Assembly: GCA_026014805.1 (NCBI GenBank)
Contig: JAOZHR010000024.1
Span: 50,854 to 114,853 of the forward strand
Direction: 5' to 3'
DNA: 64,000 bases
From: Candidatus Bathyarchaeota archaeon
Lineage (GTDB): Archaea > Thermoproteota > Bathyarchaeia > Bathyarchaeales > SOJC01
The notes beneath the pieces were generated by a model. The model worked only from the letters and a program-made list of their open reading frames with translations. It made no database searches and was not told the origin of the DNA. Position 1 is the first letter of the stretch; the number at the start of each line of letters is the position of its first letter. Of the stretch, positions 52,255 through 59,854 are shown piece by piece. A program made the position numbers and the translations under genes.

Positions 52255-53316
52255 TTGACCTCGAGAGTCGCTATAATCGAGTTTAATGAAGACATAGTGA
52301 AGTCACTAAACCAAGTTCTCGATCAGATTGGGGGAATAGATGATCTAAACACTGCTAAGAGATCTGTTGTTGTCAAAGTTGGAGTTTTTAGTCATAAAGC
52401 AGGAAACCATACATCAGTAGGCGTGGTTGACGCCATCAAAAACTGCTTCCGTAAGGCTCCGAAGATCTTCCTAGCTGAATCTGATAACTATCAAGGCACC
52501 AGTACAGAGAGGCTTCAAATCTGGAAAGAACTCTTCACAGAACGAATTGTTCCCTTCAACCTCTCAGATGACTCGGATACTAGAAGTGTGAGGCTTGCGG
52601 ATCAAGAAATGAATTTGTCGCATATACTTTTCAAACCCAATGTCCTGGTTGATACACACATACTGCGTTCCTTTGAAAGTGGAAGTATCCTTAAGAACCT
52701 GTTTGGATGCATTCCAACTTCTAAGAAAGCAAAATATCACAAGATTCTTCCAACGCTCCTCGCCGATGTTTATGAAGCAATAGGTGGAGTAGATCTCGCC
52801 GTGCTTGACGGGACATACTTCTGGCGCGGTGCAGGGGATGCTCCCGTACAAATGAATACCCTGCTAGTGGGGAGAGACGCAGTTGCTGTGGAGACAGTTG
52901 GAGCCACTCTTGCAGGTCTTAATCCTCAGAAGATGCCGGTGATACAAGAATTTACGAAGAGAGGCCTTGGAGAAGGAGACCTTGGAAATATCAAGGTCGT
53001 AGGAGCTTCCTTTGAGCGTCTTAAAGAAAAATTTTTGACCGCTGTATTGACCCAAAAGAAGATACTAGCACAGCGCAGAGGGCCTCAGACTTGGGGGGGT
53101 CATGCGTACCATGCACTTGAAGGGTTGATTCGTGAGGGATTTTTCAAACATCCAAATAAGAGAACAATAGAAGATGTGGCTAAAGCCTTAGAGGCTCAAG
53201 GGCTCTCGACTAAAGGCAAGGAGGGCAAAATCGCTAATTCTCTTGCTCGAAGAGTGAAAAAAGGAGTCTTGAAAAAGTCTAAGGTCTCAAACGGATGGGT
53301 TTACTGGACAGAATAG
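52255..53316 (+). CDS. DUF362 protein with C-terminal winged helix
   Basis: A 353-residue protein. The N-terminal 230 residues form a DUF362 domain (VVVKVGVFSHKAGNHTSVGV, HILFKPNVLVDTHIL, KNLFGCIPTSKKAKYH, VLDGTYFWRGAGDAPVQMNT, LVGRDAVAVETVGATLAGL). The last 80 residues add a winged helix (HALEGLIREGFFKHPNKRTI, VAKALEAQGLST, IANSLARRVKKGVLKKS) not seen in the shorter relative at 11641. The start is TTG at 52255, with GGTGGAGGAG before it. The combination suggests a role on nucleic acids or in regulation, as inference. Confidence 0.85.
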   Translation: MTSRVAIIEFNEDIVKSLNQVLDQIGGIDDLNTAKRSVVVKVGVFSHKAGNHTSVGVVDAIKNCFRKAPKIFLAESDNYQGTSTERLQIWKELFTERIVPFNLSDDSDTRSVRLADQEMNLSHILFKPNVLVDTHILRSFESGSILKNLFGCIPTSKKAKYHKILPTLLADVYEAIGGVDLAVLDGTYFWRGAGDAPVQMNTLLVGRDAVAVETVGATLAGLNPQKMPVIQEFTKRGLGEGDLGNIKVVGASFERLKEKFLTAVLTQKKILAQRRGPQTWGGHAYHALEGLIREGFFKHPNKRTIEDVAKALEAQGLSTKGKEGKIANSLARRVKKGVLKKSKVSNGWVYWTE

Positions 53317-53336
53317 TTCAGTTGCAGAGAAAAGGA

Positions 53337-53390
53337 GGAGATTGGGTGATATCTCCACTACGGGGAGGGTTCAAATCCCGTGTTATCCCT
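53337..53390 (+). repeat. tRNA-like dispersed repeat, copy 4
   Basis: GGAGAT-TGGGTGAT-ATCTCC hairpin (53337-53354), then CGGGGAGGGTTCAAATCCCG, in which CGGG/CCCG makes a T-stem-like pairing, and a short tail. Shares its first 25 bases with copy 2. It overlaps the end of the broken DUF3096-like gene on the other strand. Confidence 0.7.
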
Positions 53391-53577
53391 TTCTAAGCTC
53401 TAAGCAGTCAGCGAAGAATAGTAGTCCCTGTATTATGAAGTACAATCCTACAATCCATTATAATAGGTCTGGGAAGACTATCACGAGTATGCCAAAGATG
53501 ATGGCTATTAAGGCAAGAACTGGTTTGGAGACTGTGACACCGAGCTTCTTGAGCCTTCTTTCTATTGTTTCACCCAT
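53383..53577 (-). pseudogene. DUF3096-like small membrane protein interrupted by a stop
   Basis: From an ATG at 53577 with AGGAGAT just upstream, the minus strand encodes MGETIERRLKKLGVTVSKPV, then the helix LALIAIIFGILVIVFPDLL, then TAA at 53458-53460, and continues in the same frame WIVGLYFIIQGLLFFADC to a stop at 53383. The second helix completes the two-helix pattern of DUF3096-like proteins, so one codon has mutated to stop or the gene is read through. The plus-strand frame over the same bases is a shadow. Confidence 0.6.
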
Positions 53578-53755
53578 CGAAATCTCCTAAAATCGCGCTA
53601 TTCATTAGAATGAATATAACATTTCTTCAATAATTTCCACCAGTTAGGAAACGATCAAGCTAAAAAAGTGTGGATTTTCAGTTCATATTCCTAGCTCATA
53701 GGATTTTTTTGTTCAGAATCTTGACTAAAGCATCAGTTGTATTGAGGTTAGCGGC

Positions 53756-54190
53756 TTGGAATTTGATGAAGAGAACGTTGCCAGCCAGTTGAAAGGTAAC
53801 ACTCTTCGAGTTTACTGGCACGTACTTCGGTCTCCCAACGATACTGTAGGAGCTAGAGAAACCCAAAGAAAGCTTGGATTTTCAAGTCCCGCACTTGCCG
53901 TGTACCATTTGGATAAGCTTGTTGATCTGGAGTTAGTGGAAAAGATAAGAGGAGAATATCATTTGTTGAAGAAGGTCAACGTGGGGATTCTAAGACAGTT
54001 CATTAGAGTTGGAATGTTCATTCTTCCCAGATACTTACTGTACGCTATGCTATTTACTACGTTGCTCATTTTCTACACAACCCAAGTTAGAATGTTCAAC
54101 TTTTACAGCGTCTTTGCTTTAGTGTTTGGAGTTCTAGGCACAGGAATCATGTGGTATGAAACGCTTCGAATATGGCACCAAAGACCTTAG
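53756..54190 (+). CDS. Winged-helix protein with two membrane helices
   Basis: A 144-residue protein. The N-terminal 75 residues are a winged helix (LKGNTLRVYWHVLRSPNDTV, ARETQRKLGFSSPALAVYHL, DKLVDLELVEKIRGEYHL), followed by two transmembrane helices (FILPRYLLYAMLFTTLLIFY and SVFALVFGVLGTGIMWYE). It is a membrane-tethered ArsR/MarR-like regulator. The start TTG follows GAGGTTA. It is 108 bp upstream of the DUF4382 exported protein, so it may control that gene or sense the membrane. Between them lies an inverted-repeat-like CTGTTCAAAAAGTTGAACAG at 54190-54209. Confidence 0.8.
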   Translation: MEFDEENVASQLKGNTLRVYWHVLRSPNDTVGARETQRKLGFSSPALAVYHLDKLVDLELVEKIRGEYHLLKKVNVGILRQFIRVGMFILPRYLLYAMLFTTLLIFYTTQVRMFNFYSVFALVFGVLGTGIMWYETLRIWHQRP

Positions 54191-54209
54191 CTGTTCAAAA
54201 AGTTGAACA
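54190..54209. promoter_or_regulatory. Inverted repeat in front of the DUF4382 gene
   Basis: CTGTTCAAAAAGTTGAACAG is an almost perfect dyad (CTGTTCAA/TTGAACAG), and CTGTTCAAAAG repeats 20 bases later (54222-54232). It could be an operator for the membrane winged-helix protein just upstream. Confidence 0.5.
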
Positions 54210-54298
54210 GTATATTGATAAACTGTTCAAAAGCATTGTATTAAATCAGGCGACACGCATAATTTCTCAATAACAAATGGAAATTCAGAGGTGAAATA

Positions 54299-54847
54299 GT
54301 GGTTTACAACAACCGCAAACTTGTATTGGGAGGCCTTGGCGGCGTTTTGATAGCCGTTCTAATCATAGCAAGTTTCGTATGGATTGGATACCTGCCCACC
54401 GTACACGCGACAGGTCAGCTTGTTGTGAAGATCAAAGACGCTCCCTCGGAGTTGGAAGAACTTTGGTTAACCATAGATACGGTTAAAGCGCATAGGAAAG
54501 GTGGAGGAAACACGACATGGTACAATGTCTCAGTAACGCAAACAGACCCCTTCGACCTGCTGAGTTTGACTGACTTCTCCATCGTGCTGGCGGTACAAGA
54601 ACTCTCAGTTGGGAACTACACAGAGATAAGATTCCACATCGTTGACGCCAATGCGACCATCGATGGAACATCAACACCCTTGAATGTTACCACACAGTGG
54701 ATGAAAGTCAAAGCTCACTTCGAAATCAAAGACACACAAGTAACCGCCGTAACTATAGACATAGACATCAACGAAGACCCTATTCTGAACGCCAACATCC
54801 TAATGCCTGTAGCCATCGCCGATGTGATCGTCGAATACAATGGATAA
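54299..54847 (+). CDS. DUF4382-type exported protein
   Basis: A 182-residue protein with an N-terminal membrane helix (VLGGLGGVLIAVLIIASFVW) and an extracellular beta-sandwich: VKIKDAPSELEELWLTIDTVKAHRKG is the DUF4382 signature, followed by YNVSVTQTDPFDLLSL and a third block EIRFHIVDANATID. The start is GTG at 54299 after GAGGTGAA. Likely anchored at the cell surface. Predicted to share regulation with the winged-helix membrane protein upstream. Confidence 0.83.
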   Translation: MVYNNRKLVLGGLGGVLIAVLIIASFVWIGYLPTVHATGQLVVKIKDAPSELEELWLTIDTVKAHRKGGGNTTWYNVSVTQTDPFDLLSLTDFSIVLAVQELSVGNYTEIRFHIVDANATIDGTSTPLNVTTQWMKVKAHFEIKDTQVTAVTIDIDINEDPILNANILMPVAIADVIVEYNG

Positions 54848-54864
54848 CACGGATGTGAGAGAGA

Positions 54865-55188
54865 ATGCTGGAGAGACCTAGGCAGATTCCGAAGACCTAC
54901 GTGCATACAAGAGCACAAATTTTCGAAACCCCCGGTCCTCCAATTTTTCGCGGTAATAAACAGACAATAAATGCGCTCTACGATTTCATAGATATAGTAC
55001 GAAAACAGAGAGGTAACCGCTTGACAGCCAAACAGACCAGAGTTTTGATCAAAGTTGCAAAAGTACTGATATCCTATATTGAAGCAGGGAAGTTGCCTTG
55101 CATTTCAGACAATGACATCCGAGACACCGATTCCATGACACGACTAAAGAGAACACTTGCGAAGTACATTCCTGATTCGGTCCTTTAA
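54865..55188 (+). CDS. Hypothetical protein
   Basis: A 107-residue protein starting 17 bp after the DUF4382 gene. The first 35 residues are Pro-rich (RPRQIPKTYVHTRAQIFETP), the rest is helical and basic (NALYDFIDIVRKQRGNRLT, then LIKVAKVLISYIEAGKL). Family not recognised. Close spacing suggests cotranscription with the exported protein, but no common function is evident. Confidence 0.55.
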   Translation: MLERPRQIPKTYVHTRAQIFETPGPPIFRGNKQTINALYDFIDIVRKQRGNRLTAKQTRVLIKVAKVLISYIEAGKLPCISDNDIRDTDSMTRLKRTLAKYIPDSVL

Positions 55189-55261
55189 CGAGTGCATAGC
55201 TCCACCATCCTTTCTGTCTAGTCTATCCGAACGCAGAAAAGGTGGAGCGCTCTATAAAGAA

Positions 55262-55513
55262 TTAAAGTTTCTTTCCGCAACTGGCGCAGAAATTAGAATG
55301 CGGAGGAACTGAAGAACTACAGTGGGGGCAAGTTGAAGGCATAGAATCTTTTCGTTTCTCTGTCTTCTCAAGAGTATCAACTAACCCTTTTCCGAAACTC
55401 TTTGTAACACTCCAAGCTTTCTTGATACCTTTTCCGATGAGCTCACCAGTTTCCTCAGCCACATCTTCGAGCTTGACAGGCTTCTCTTTTTCTTTAACTT
55501 CCGATTCACTCAA
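55262..55513 (-). CDS. Small zinc-ribbon protein
   Basis: An 83-residue protein: an acidic N-terminus (SESEVKEKEKPVKLEDVAEE), a helical region (GKGIKKAWSVTKSFGKGLVD) that could be amphipathic, and a C-terminal zinc ribbon (CPHCSSSVPPHSNFCASCGKKL). The start TTG lies after GAGGTGGATTAG. Such proteins are common and unassigned in archaea; a role as a scaffold or small adaptor is only a guess. Confidence 0.75.
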   Translation of the reverse strand: MSESEVKEKEKPVKLEDVAEETGELIGKGIKKAWSVTKSFGKGLVDTLEKTEKRKDSMPSTCPHCSSSVPPHSNFCASCGKKL

Positions 55514-55654
55514 CTAATCCACCTCGGCTCATAACTCAAAACATCGAGAACCTATAACTAAACTTTCCGAAGCTTAAATCATTATTGGAAGCTCACATTC
55601 CCATATAGATGCGGAGTCTCTTCTACAAAGACAACATCTTGCCTGTAATGCCAC

Positions 55655-55867
55655 TTATTGGAATGATCTTGATTTCCCCAGTTTTAGTCGTCGCCACTGA
55701 GCTTCATATATCGGCGCAAAAACTAAGGCATGTTCTGTTACCTCAAATGCTTCTTTAGCGATCCTCCCAATGTCTGGGGGCCTCTTTACCGTTCTCTTGC
55801 GAATGATGTCTAGTATGATATCGGTGATATCTCCGCTGTGTGTAGGGTTCAAATCTCTCTCGACCAA
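55655..55867 (-). pseudogene. Gene fragment joined to a dispersed repeat
   Basis: A 70-codon frame whose first 17 codons are encoded by repeat copy 5 read backwards. The remaining 50 residues (KRPPDIGRIAKEAFEVTEHA, then LVFAPIYEAQWRRLKLGKS) look like the C-terminal piece of a longer protein. I take it as a remnant truncated at the repeat. Family not recognised. Confidence 0.4.
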
Positions 55868-55868
55868 C
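55817..55868 (+). repeat. tRNA-like dispersed repeat, copy 5
   Basis: GATATCGGTGATATCTCCGC, then GTGTGTAGGGTTCAAATCTC and TCTCGACCAAC. Matches copy 1 across the T-arm-like half (TAGGGTTCAAATCTCTC) and both carry G-TGATATCTCC to its left. Confidence 0.7.
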
Positions 55869-55935
55869 GATTCCAGAGTAAGAGCCCATATTCTATTTAG
55901 ATAATAATTCTTCTAAGACATATCATATTTGGAGT

Positions 55936-55977
55936 CTAATAGAACGGTCTACTAACTGGTTCCTAATAGGACGGTCT
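55936..55977 (+). promoter_or_regulatory. Direct repeat upstream of the S19e operon
   Basis: CTAATAGAACGGTCT (55936-55950) and CTAATAGGACGGTCT (55963-55977), 14 of 15 bases identical, 27 bp apart. They lie about 60 bp before a TATA-like CTTTTATAAG (56039-56048) and about 120 bp before the S19e start, so they may be activator or repressor sites for this ribosomal operon. Confidence 0.5.
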
Positions 55978-56094
55978 TCCCTTTGTGCCTGGAATATATG
56001 CAAACCAGCCCAACGACAAACAAGCCAATGGAGAGTAAGCTTTTATAAGAGGCTTCATGAATCTTTTGAGGGAAAATAACCGCGGGTAATAAAT

Positions 56095-56550
56095 TTGCCA
56101 ACACCATATGATGTCCCTGCACAAATCTTCATCAACAAATTAGCTCAGTACATAGAGGACAACATAGATCATGTCACCCCTCCACCATGGGCGCCCTACG
56201 TAAAAACAGGTTCCTGTGCAATACGGCAACCTCAAAACCGAGGCTGGTGGTACACGCGTTGTGCCTCACTTCTCCGAAAAACTTACATGAACGCGCCAAT
56301 CGGAGTTGGAAGATTGAGGGCAAAATATGCGGGAAGAAAAGACATGGGGGTTCGCCCAGAACACGTGAGGAAAGGTGCAGGAAGTAACATTAGAAAACTC
56401 TTTCAACAACTTGAAGCGGCTGGACTCGTTGAAACCGTGAAAGGGCAAGGTAGAGTATTGACAAGTGAGGGTAGACGACTGCTAGATACGATGGCCACCG
56501 AGATAAAAAAGGAATTAGAGAAGAAAATACCTGAACTGGCAAAGTACTAA
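56095..56550 (+). CDS. rps19e: Ribosomal protein S19e
   Basis: Small-subunit ribosomal protein of 151 residues, needed for 30S maturation. Conserved blocks are visible: YDVPAQIFINKLAQYIED, PPPWAPYVKTG, WWYTRCASLLRKTYMNAPIG, LRAKYAGRKDMG and the winged-helix end LFQQLEAAGLVETVKGQGRVLT. The start is TTG. It opens an operon of translation genes running to ftsY. A TATA-like CTTTTATAAG lies about 50 bp upstream. Confidence 0.97.
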   Translation: MPTPYDVPAQIFINKLAQYIEDNIDHVTPPPWAPYVKTGSCAIRQPQNRGWWYTRCASLLRKTYMNAPIGVGRLRAKYAGRKDMGVRPEHVRKGAGSNIRKLFQQLEAAGLVETVKGQGRVLTSEGRRLLDTMATEIKKELEKKIPELAKY

Positions 56551-56560
56551 ACAAGGTGAA

Positions 56561-56899
56561 GTGGCTGTGAGCGAGGACGAAGAAATCGAAGCACTGCGGA
56601 AAAAAAGACTGCTTGAACTACAGCAGAGATTTGCCCAAGAACAACAACAAGCTCAAATACAACAGCAAGTCGAAATACAAAAACAAGCGTTACTCCGCCG
56701 CATACTGTCCACAGACGCCAGACAACGCCTCACAAACATAAAAATGGTGAAACCTGAATTCGCAGCACAAATCGAACTCCAACTCATACAACTCGTTCAA
56801 ACAGGACGCCTGAAAATCCCCGTAGCCGACAACCAGCTGAAAGAAATATTAGCCCGATTACAGTCTCAACGTCGAGACATAAAAATAAGGAGAAAATGA
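56561..56899 (+). CDS. PDCD5-family DNA-binding protein
   Basis: A 112-residue member of the archaeal PDCD5/TFAR19 family (annotated as a DNA-binding protein, MTH1615-like): acidic start, coiled Gln-rich helix ([20 protein letters not shown]), then the three-helix core ([37 protein letters not shown]) with a basic tail. Starts are GTG 56561 or GTG 56567; GGTGA at 56552-56556 fits 56567 slightly better. It sits in its usual place between S19e and L39e. Confidence 0.94.
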   Translation: MAVSEDEEIEALRKKRLLELQQRFAQEQQQAQIQQQVEIQKQALLRRILSTDARQRLTNIKMVKPEFAAQIELQLIQLVQTGRLKIPVADNQLKEILARLQSQRRDIKIRRK

Positions 56900-56901
56900 C
56901 C

Positions 56902-57057
56902 ATGGCAAGAAACAAGCCAACTGCAAGGAAACGTAGACTAGCAAAGGCTGGAAAGCAAAAAAAGCCAGTTCCAACGTGGGTAGTAGCGAAGACTCTAGGT
57001 CGAGTTAGAAGACACCCCAAAAGTAAACATTGGCGGCGAAGCAAACTTAGGGCGTAG
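56902..57057 (+). CDS. rpl39e: Ribosomal protein L39e
   Basis: A 51-residue, very basic protein of the exit-tunnel wall. The sequence ([19 protein letters not shown], then [29 protein letters not shown]) is unmistakable L39e. The ATG at 56902 is 2 bp after the previous stop, and AAGGAGAAAA precedes it. It is followed by L31e, as in most archaea. Confidence 0.97.
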   Translation: MARNKPTARKRRLAKAGKQKKPVPTWVVAKTLGRVRRHPKSKHWRRSKLRA

Positions 57058-57070
57058 AGGAGGCGGTTTT

Positions 57071-57556
57071 TTGGAAGAAAACGCTGAGGAAGCGCAAGAG
57101 AACGAAAAGCAGGAAGAACTTCCAGCAGAAGAAGCTGAGACTCTAGAAAAACCTGAAGTTGCCGAGGAAAAAGAGGAAATAGTTGAAGAAGCTGCTGAAG
57201 AAGAGGCTTCCGACGAAGAAAAGATTGAAGAAGAAGCGCCACGTCGCCGGGAAAAAGAGGAAGAGGAATTTGTTGAAGAAAGAATCTACACAATACCACT
57301 GCGGCGTGCTTGGATGATGCCCCCAAAAAAACGGGCTCCAAAAGCCATCCGTATCATGAAAGCCTTCATTCAAAGACACATGAAGGTTGGCGAAGTAGCT
57401 ATCGAGGAAGAAGAGGGAGAAGAGGCAGGAAGAATAATAATTAGTAACGAAGTTAACGAGGAAATTTGGAGTCGGGGAATCGAGAAACCTCCTCGGAAAT
57501 TAAGAATTCGCGCTGCGAAAGATGAAGAAGGCAATGTAACTATTTTCCTAGCTTAG
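57071..57556 (+). CDS. rpl31e: Ribosomal protein L31e with acidic N-terminal extension
   Basis: The conserved L31e core starts near residue 68 (ERIYTIPLRRAW, RAPKAIRIMKAFIQRHMK, VNEEIWSRGIEKPPRKLRI). Before it lie about 65 residues made largely of Glu and Ala, which normal L31e proteins (about 80-100 residues) lack. The start is TTG at 57071 with GGAGGCGG just upstream, so the extension appears to be translated; an internal start is possible but has no good site. The function of the extension is unknown. Confidence 0.93.
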   Translation: MEENAEEAQENEKQEELPAEEAETLEKPEVAEEKEEIVEEAAEEEASDEEKIEEEAPRRREKEEEEFVEERIYTIPLRRAWMMPPKKRAPKAIRIMKAFIQRHMKVGEVAIEEEEGEEAGRIIISNEVNEEIWSRGIEKPPRKLRIRAAKDEEGNVTIFLA

Positions 57557-57567
57557 GAGACGACTGG

Positions 57568-58242
57568 TTGGCAATTTTCTTGCTAAAACTTTTTGGAAGC
57601 GCAAGTATAGGAGTCTACTCCTTGGCTACTGACAAGATGGCGATAATTCCTTTGCAAGCGCCCGAACCAAAAGCCGATAGGGTAGAAGAGTGGCTTGGTG
57701 TTAAGGTGGCTAAGACGACTCTCGGCGGCTCGGTAATTGTAGGGGCTCTGGCTTGTGCTAACTCGAACGGTATAGTCTTGCCTCATTACGTGCGAGAGGA
57801 AGAACTTGAAGTTGTAAAGACAGTGTGCGACGACGCCAATTTGACAGTTATGGAGACGAAGAGAACCGCTTATGGAAACATGGTTCTTACAAACGATTAT
57901 GGCGCTGTTGTTGACCCAAGGCTTAAACCCAAAACTATTAGGAAAATAGCTGACACTTTGGGTGTTGATGTTGTTCTTGGGGAGGTTGCAGGCTTGCCGT
58001 ACGTTGGTTCATTGGCTTTGGCTACGAATAAAGGCGTTTTGGCGCATCCGTTGATTAAGGAGGAAGAAAAGCAAGTTCTGGAAGAGGTGCTGAAGGTGCC
58101 TGTGGATGTTGGAAGCATAAACTGTGGTATTCCTTATGTAGCTACAGGGTTAATAGGGAACAGCAATGATGTAGTGGCAGGGTTACTAACAACAGGCCCT
58201 GAAATGTTTATAATTGGTCAAGCGCTTGATGTGGTGAAATAA
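57568..58242 (+). CDS. eif6: Translation initiation factor 6 (aIF6)
   Basis: Anti-association factor that binds the 50S subunit and prevents premature joining; released by SBDS and EF-2. The 224-residue length and pentein repeats are normal: GSASIGVYSLATDKMAIIP, NSNGIVLPHYVREEEL, GNMVLTNDYGAVVDP, LATNKGVLAHPLIKEEE and NCGIPYVATGLIGNSNDVV. The start is TTG at 57568 after GGAGACGAC. Its partner SBDS is encoded at 2993-3679. Confidence 0.97.
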   Translation: MAIFLLKLFGSASIGVYSLATDKMAIIPLQAPEPKADRVEEWLGVKVAKTTLGGSVIVGALACANSNGIVLPHYVREEELEVVKTVCDDANLTVMETKRTAYGNMVLTNDYGAVVDPRLKPKTIRKIADTLGVDVVLGEVAGLPYVGSLALATNKGVLAHPLIKEEEKQVLEEVLKVPVDVGSINCGIPYVATGLIGNSNDVVAGLLTTGPEMFIIGQALDVVK

Positions 58243-58243
58243 G

Positions 58244-58495
58244 ATGAGCGAAGTCAAAGTGTTCCGTGTAACAGGCGAGATTGCAAAGCCAAACTGGAGA
58301 ACGCCCTTCAAGAAAGAGATCAGAGCCTTAAAGCCTGAAAATGCAAAAGAAAAGATATACATGGAGTTAGGAAGCAAACACAGAGCCAAGCGCTTTCAAA
58401 TAAAAATCTTCAAAATCGAAGAGATCCCTCCAGAGGAGATTGAAAGCCCCCTCATAAGGAAGTTGACTTTGGAGGAAGAAGCAGATGTCGAGTGA
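58244..58495 (+). CDS. rplX: Ribosomal protein LX (L18Ae/eL20 type)
   Basis: An 83-residue archaeal-specific large-subunit protein (VKVFRVTGEIAKPNWRTPFK, EIRALKPENAKEKIYMELGS, HRAKRFQIKIFKIEEIP). Starts 1 bp after the aIF6 stop and overlaps the prefoldin alpha start by 11 bp. The same order aIF6-LX-prefoldin alpha-FtsY is widespread in archaea. Confidence 0.96.
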   Translation: MSEVKVFRVTGEIAKPNWRTPFKKEIRALKPENAKEKIYMELGSKHRAKRFQIKIFKIEEIPPEEIESPLIRKLTLEEEADVE

Positions 58496-58949
58496 CGAAG
58501 AGATTTTTCGTAGACTACTAACGGAACTTCGGCTATTAGAGGGCACAGCAGACGCCTTGCAGAACAGAACTAACCTGATAAACGCCGCAATGACAGAACT
58601 TGCCTTTGCTTCTATGACTATAGAAGGATTAGATAAGGAAAAGGAGGGCGCTCCTCTGCTTGTGCCAATCGGCGGTGGCTCCTTCATAAAAGCTGAAGTT
58701 GCAGCTACGGAGACCATGGTGGTTGGCATGGGGGCTGGCGTGTCCGTGGAGAAATCCAGAGATGAAGCTAAGCAAATTGTACAGAAACGCATTGCGGAGC
58801 TTGAAAGATCTAAGAGTACCCTTCAGCAGCAGTTAGGTCAGGTTGTAGAGCAGATGCATTTGAAAAGACAGCAGCTTGACGAAGTTTCACTAAAGCTAAG
58901 CAGCAGGAGAAGAGCAGGCGATGTTCGAAAAACTAAAAGCAGGCCTTAG
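58485..58949 (+). CDS. pfdA: Prefoldin subunit alpha
   Basis: Chaperone subunit; two alpha and four beta subunits make the jellyfish-shaped hexamer that passes nascent proteins to the thermosome. The 154 residues show two coiled-coil helices (LLTELRLLEGTADALQNRTN and QLGQVVEQMHLKRQQL) around a beta-hairpin core (APLLVPIGGGSFIKAEV, then MVVGMGAGVSVEK). The end overlaps ftsY by 29 bp. Prefoldin beta is not in this window. Confidence 0.96.
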   Translation: MSSDEEIFRRLLTELRLLEGTADALQNRTNLINAAMTELAFASMTIEGLDKEKEGAPLLVPIGGGSFIKAEVAATETMVVGMGAGVSVEKSRDEAKQIVQKRIAELERSKSTLQQQLGQVVEQMHLKRQQLDEVSLKLSSRRRAGDVRKTKSRP

Positions 58950-59826
58950 CGGCTTAGTTAACAAAATCACAACAACTGAGCTGAAAGCAAAACAACTACA
59001 GCTAATCCTATCAGATTTTAAGCTAAGCCTTGTTGAAAACGATGTAGCTTTTCCGGTTGCGGAGCGCATATGTGACGAAATGGAAAGACGGCTGGACGGC
59101 CTTGAGGTTAAGCGTTTAGAAGGCAGAAAAGAAGTTGTAAGAGAGAATTTACGTGAAGTTTTGCTGGAAATTTTGAACACAGGCGAAAAAATAGACTTGC
59201 TAAAGATGGTTAAAGAGAAGCAAAAAAGTGGAGAGCCATTGGTAATCGCGTTTGTTGGAATCAACGGCACTGGAAAGACAACAAGCATCGCCAAAATCGC
59301 CAAATTGTTCATGAAAAAGGGCTTTACAGTTGTTTTAGCTTGCAGCGACACGTACAGAGCCGGCTCGATTGAACAATTAGAAGAACATGCAAAACGGCTT
59401 GGAGTACGCATCATTAAACATAGTTATGGCGCTGACCCTGCTGCCGTGGCTTTTGATGCCATCAAACATGCTGAGGCCCATGGAGTAAACGTGGTGCTTA
59501 TTGACACGGCAGGACGCATTCAAACTGACAAGAATTTGATGAACGAATTGGCGAAGGTCAAGCGTGTCGTGAACCCTGATTTGACTCTACTCGTGGTTGA
59601 TGCTTTGACGGGCAATGACGCGGTTATGCAGGCAGAAGAGTTCAACAAAAGCATAGGCATTGACGGAACTATTTTGACGAAAGTGGATGCTGATGTGAAA
59701 GGCGGTTCAGCATTAAGCGTCGCGTATGCGACCAACAAACCCATACTGTTCATCGGCGTCGGTCAAACATACGCGGACTTGCAGCCTTTCAATCCGGAAC
59801 AATTTGCACAAATGATACTGAAATAA
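58921..59826 (+). CDS. ftsY: Signal recognition particle receptor FtsY
   Basis: SRP GTPase receptor that docks ribosome-SRP complexes at the membrane. The 301 residues comprise the N domain (helical, 1-100) and the G domain with P-loop GINGTGKTT (113-121), DTYRAGSIEQL, DTAGRIQTDKNLM, TKVD and GVGQTYADLQPF. The acidic A domain is short here. It ends the S19e-FtsY operon. Confidence 0.97.
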   Translation: MFEKLKAGLSGLVNKITTTELKAKQLQLILSDFKLSLVENDVAFPVAERICDEMERRLDGLEVKRLEGRKEVVRENLREVLLEILNTGEKIDLLKMVKEKQKSGEPLVIAFVGINGTGKTTSIAKIAKLFMKKGFTVVLACSDTYRAGSIEQLEEHAKRLGVRIIKHSYGADPAAVAFDAIKHAEAHGVNVVLIDTAGRIQTDKNLMNELAKVKRVVNPDLTLLVVDALTGNDAVMQAEEFNKSIGIDGTILTKVDADVKGGSALSVAYATNKPILFIGVGQTYADLQPFNPEQFAQMILK

Positions 59827-59854
59827 GCATTCAATCAACGTTTGTCTTCACATG

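Noticed and set aside
53342..53590. Plus-strand 82-codon frame
   Set aside because: It is the shadow of the DUF3096-like gene on the minus strand and begins inside a repeat.
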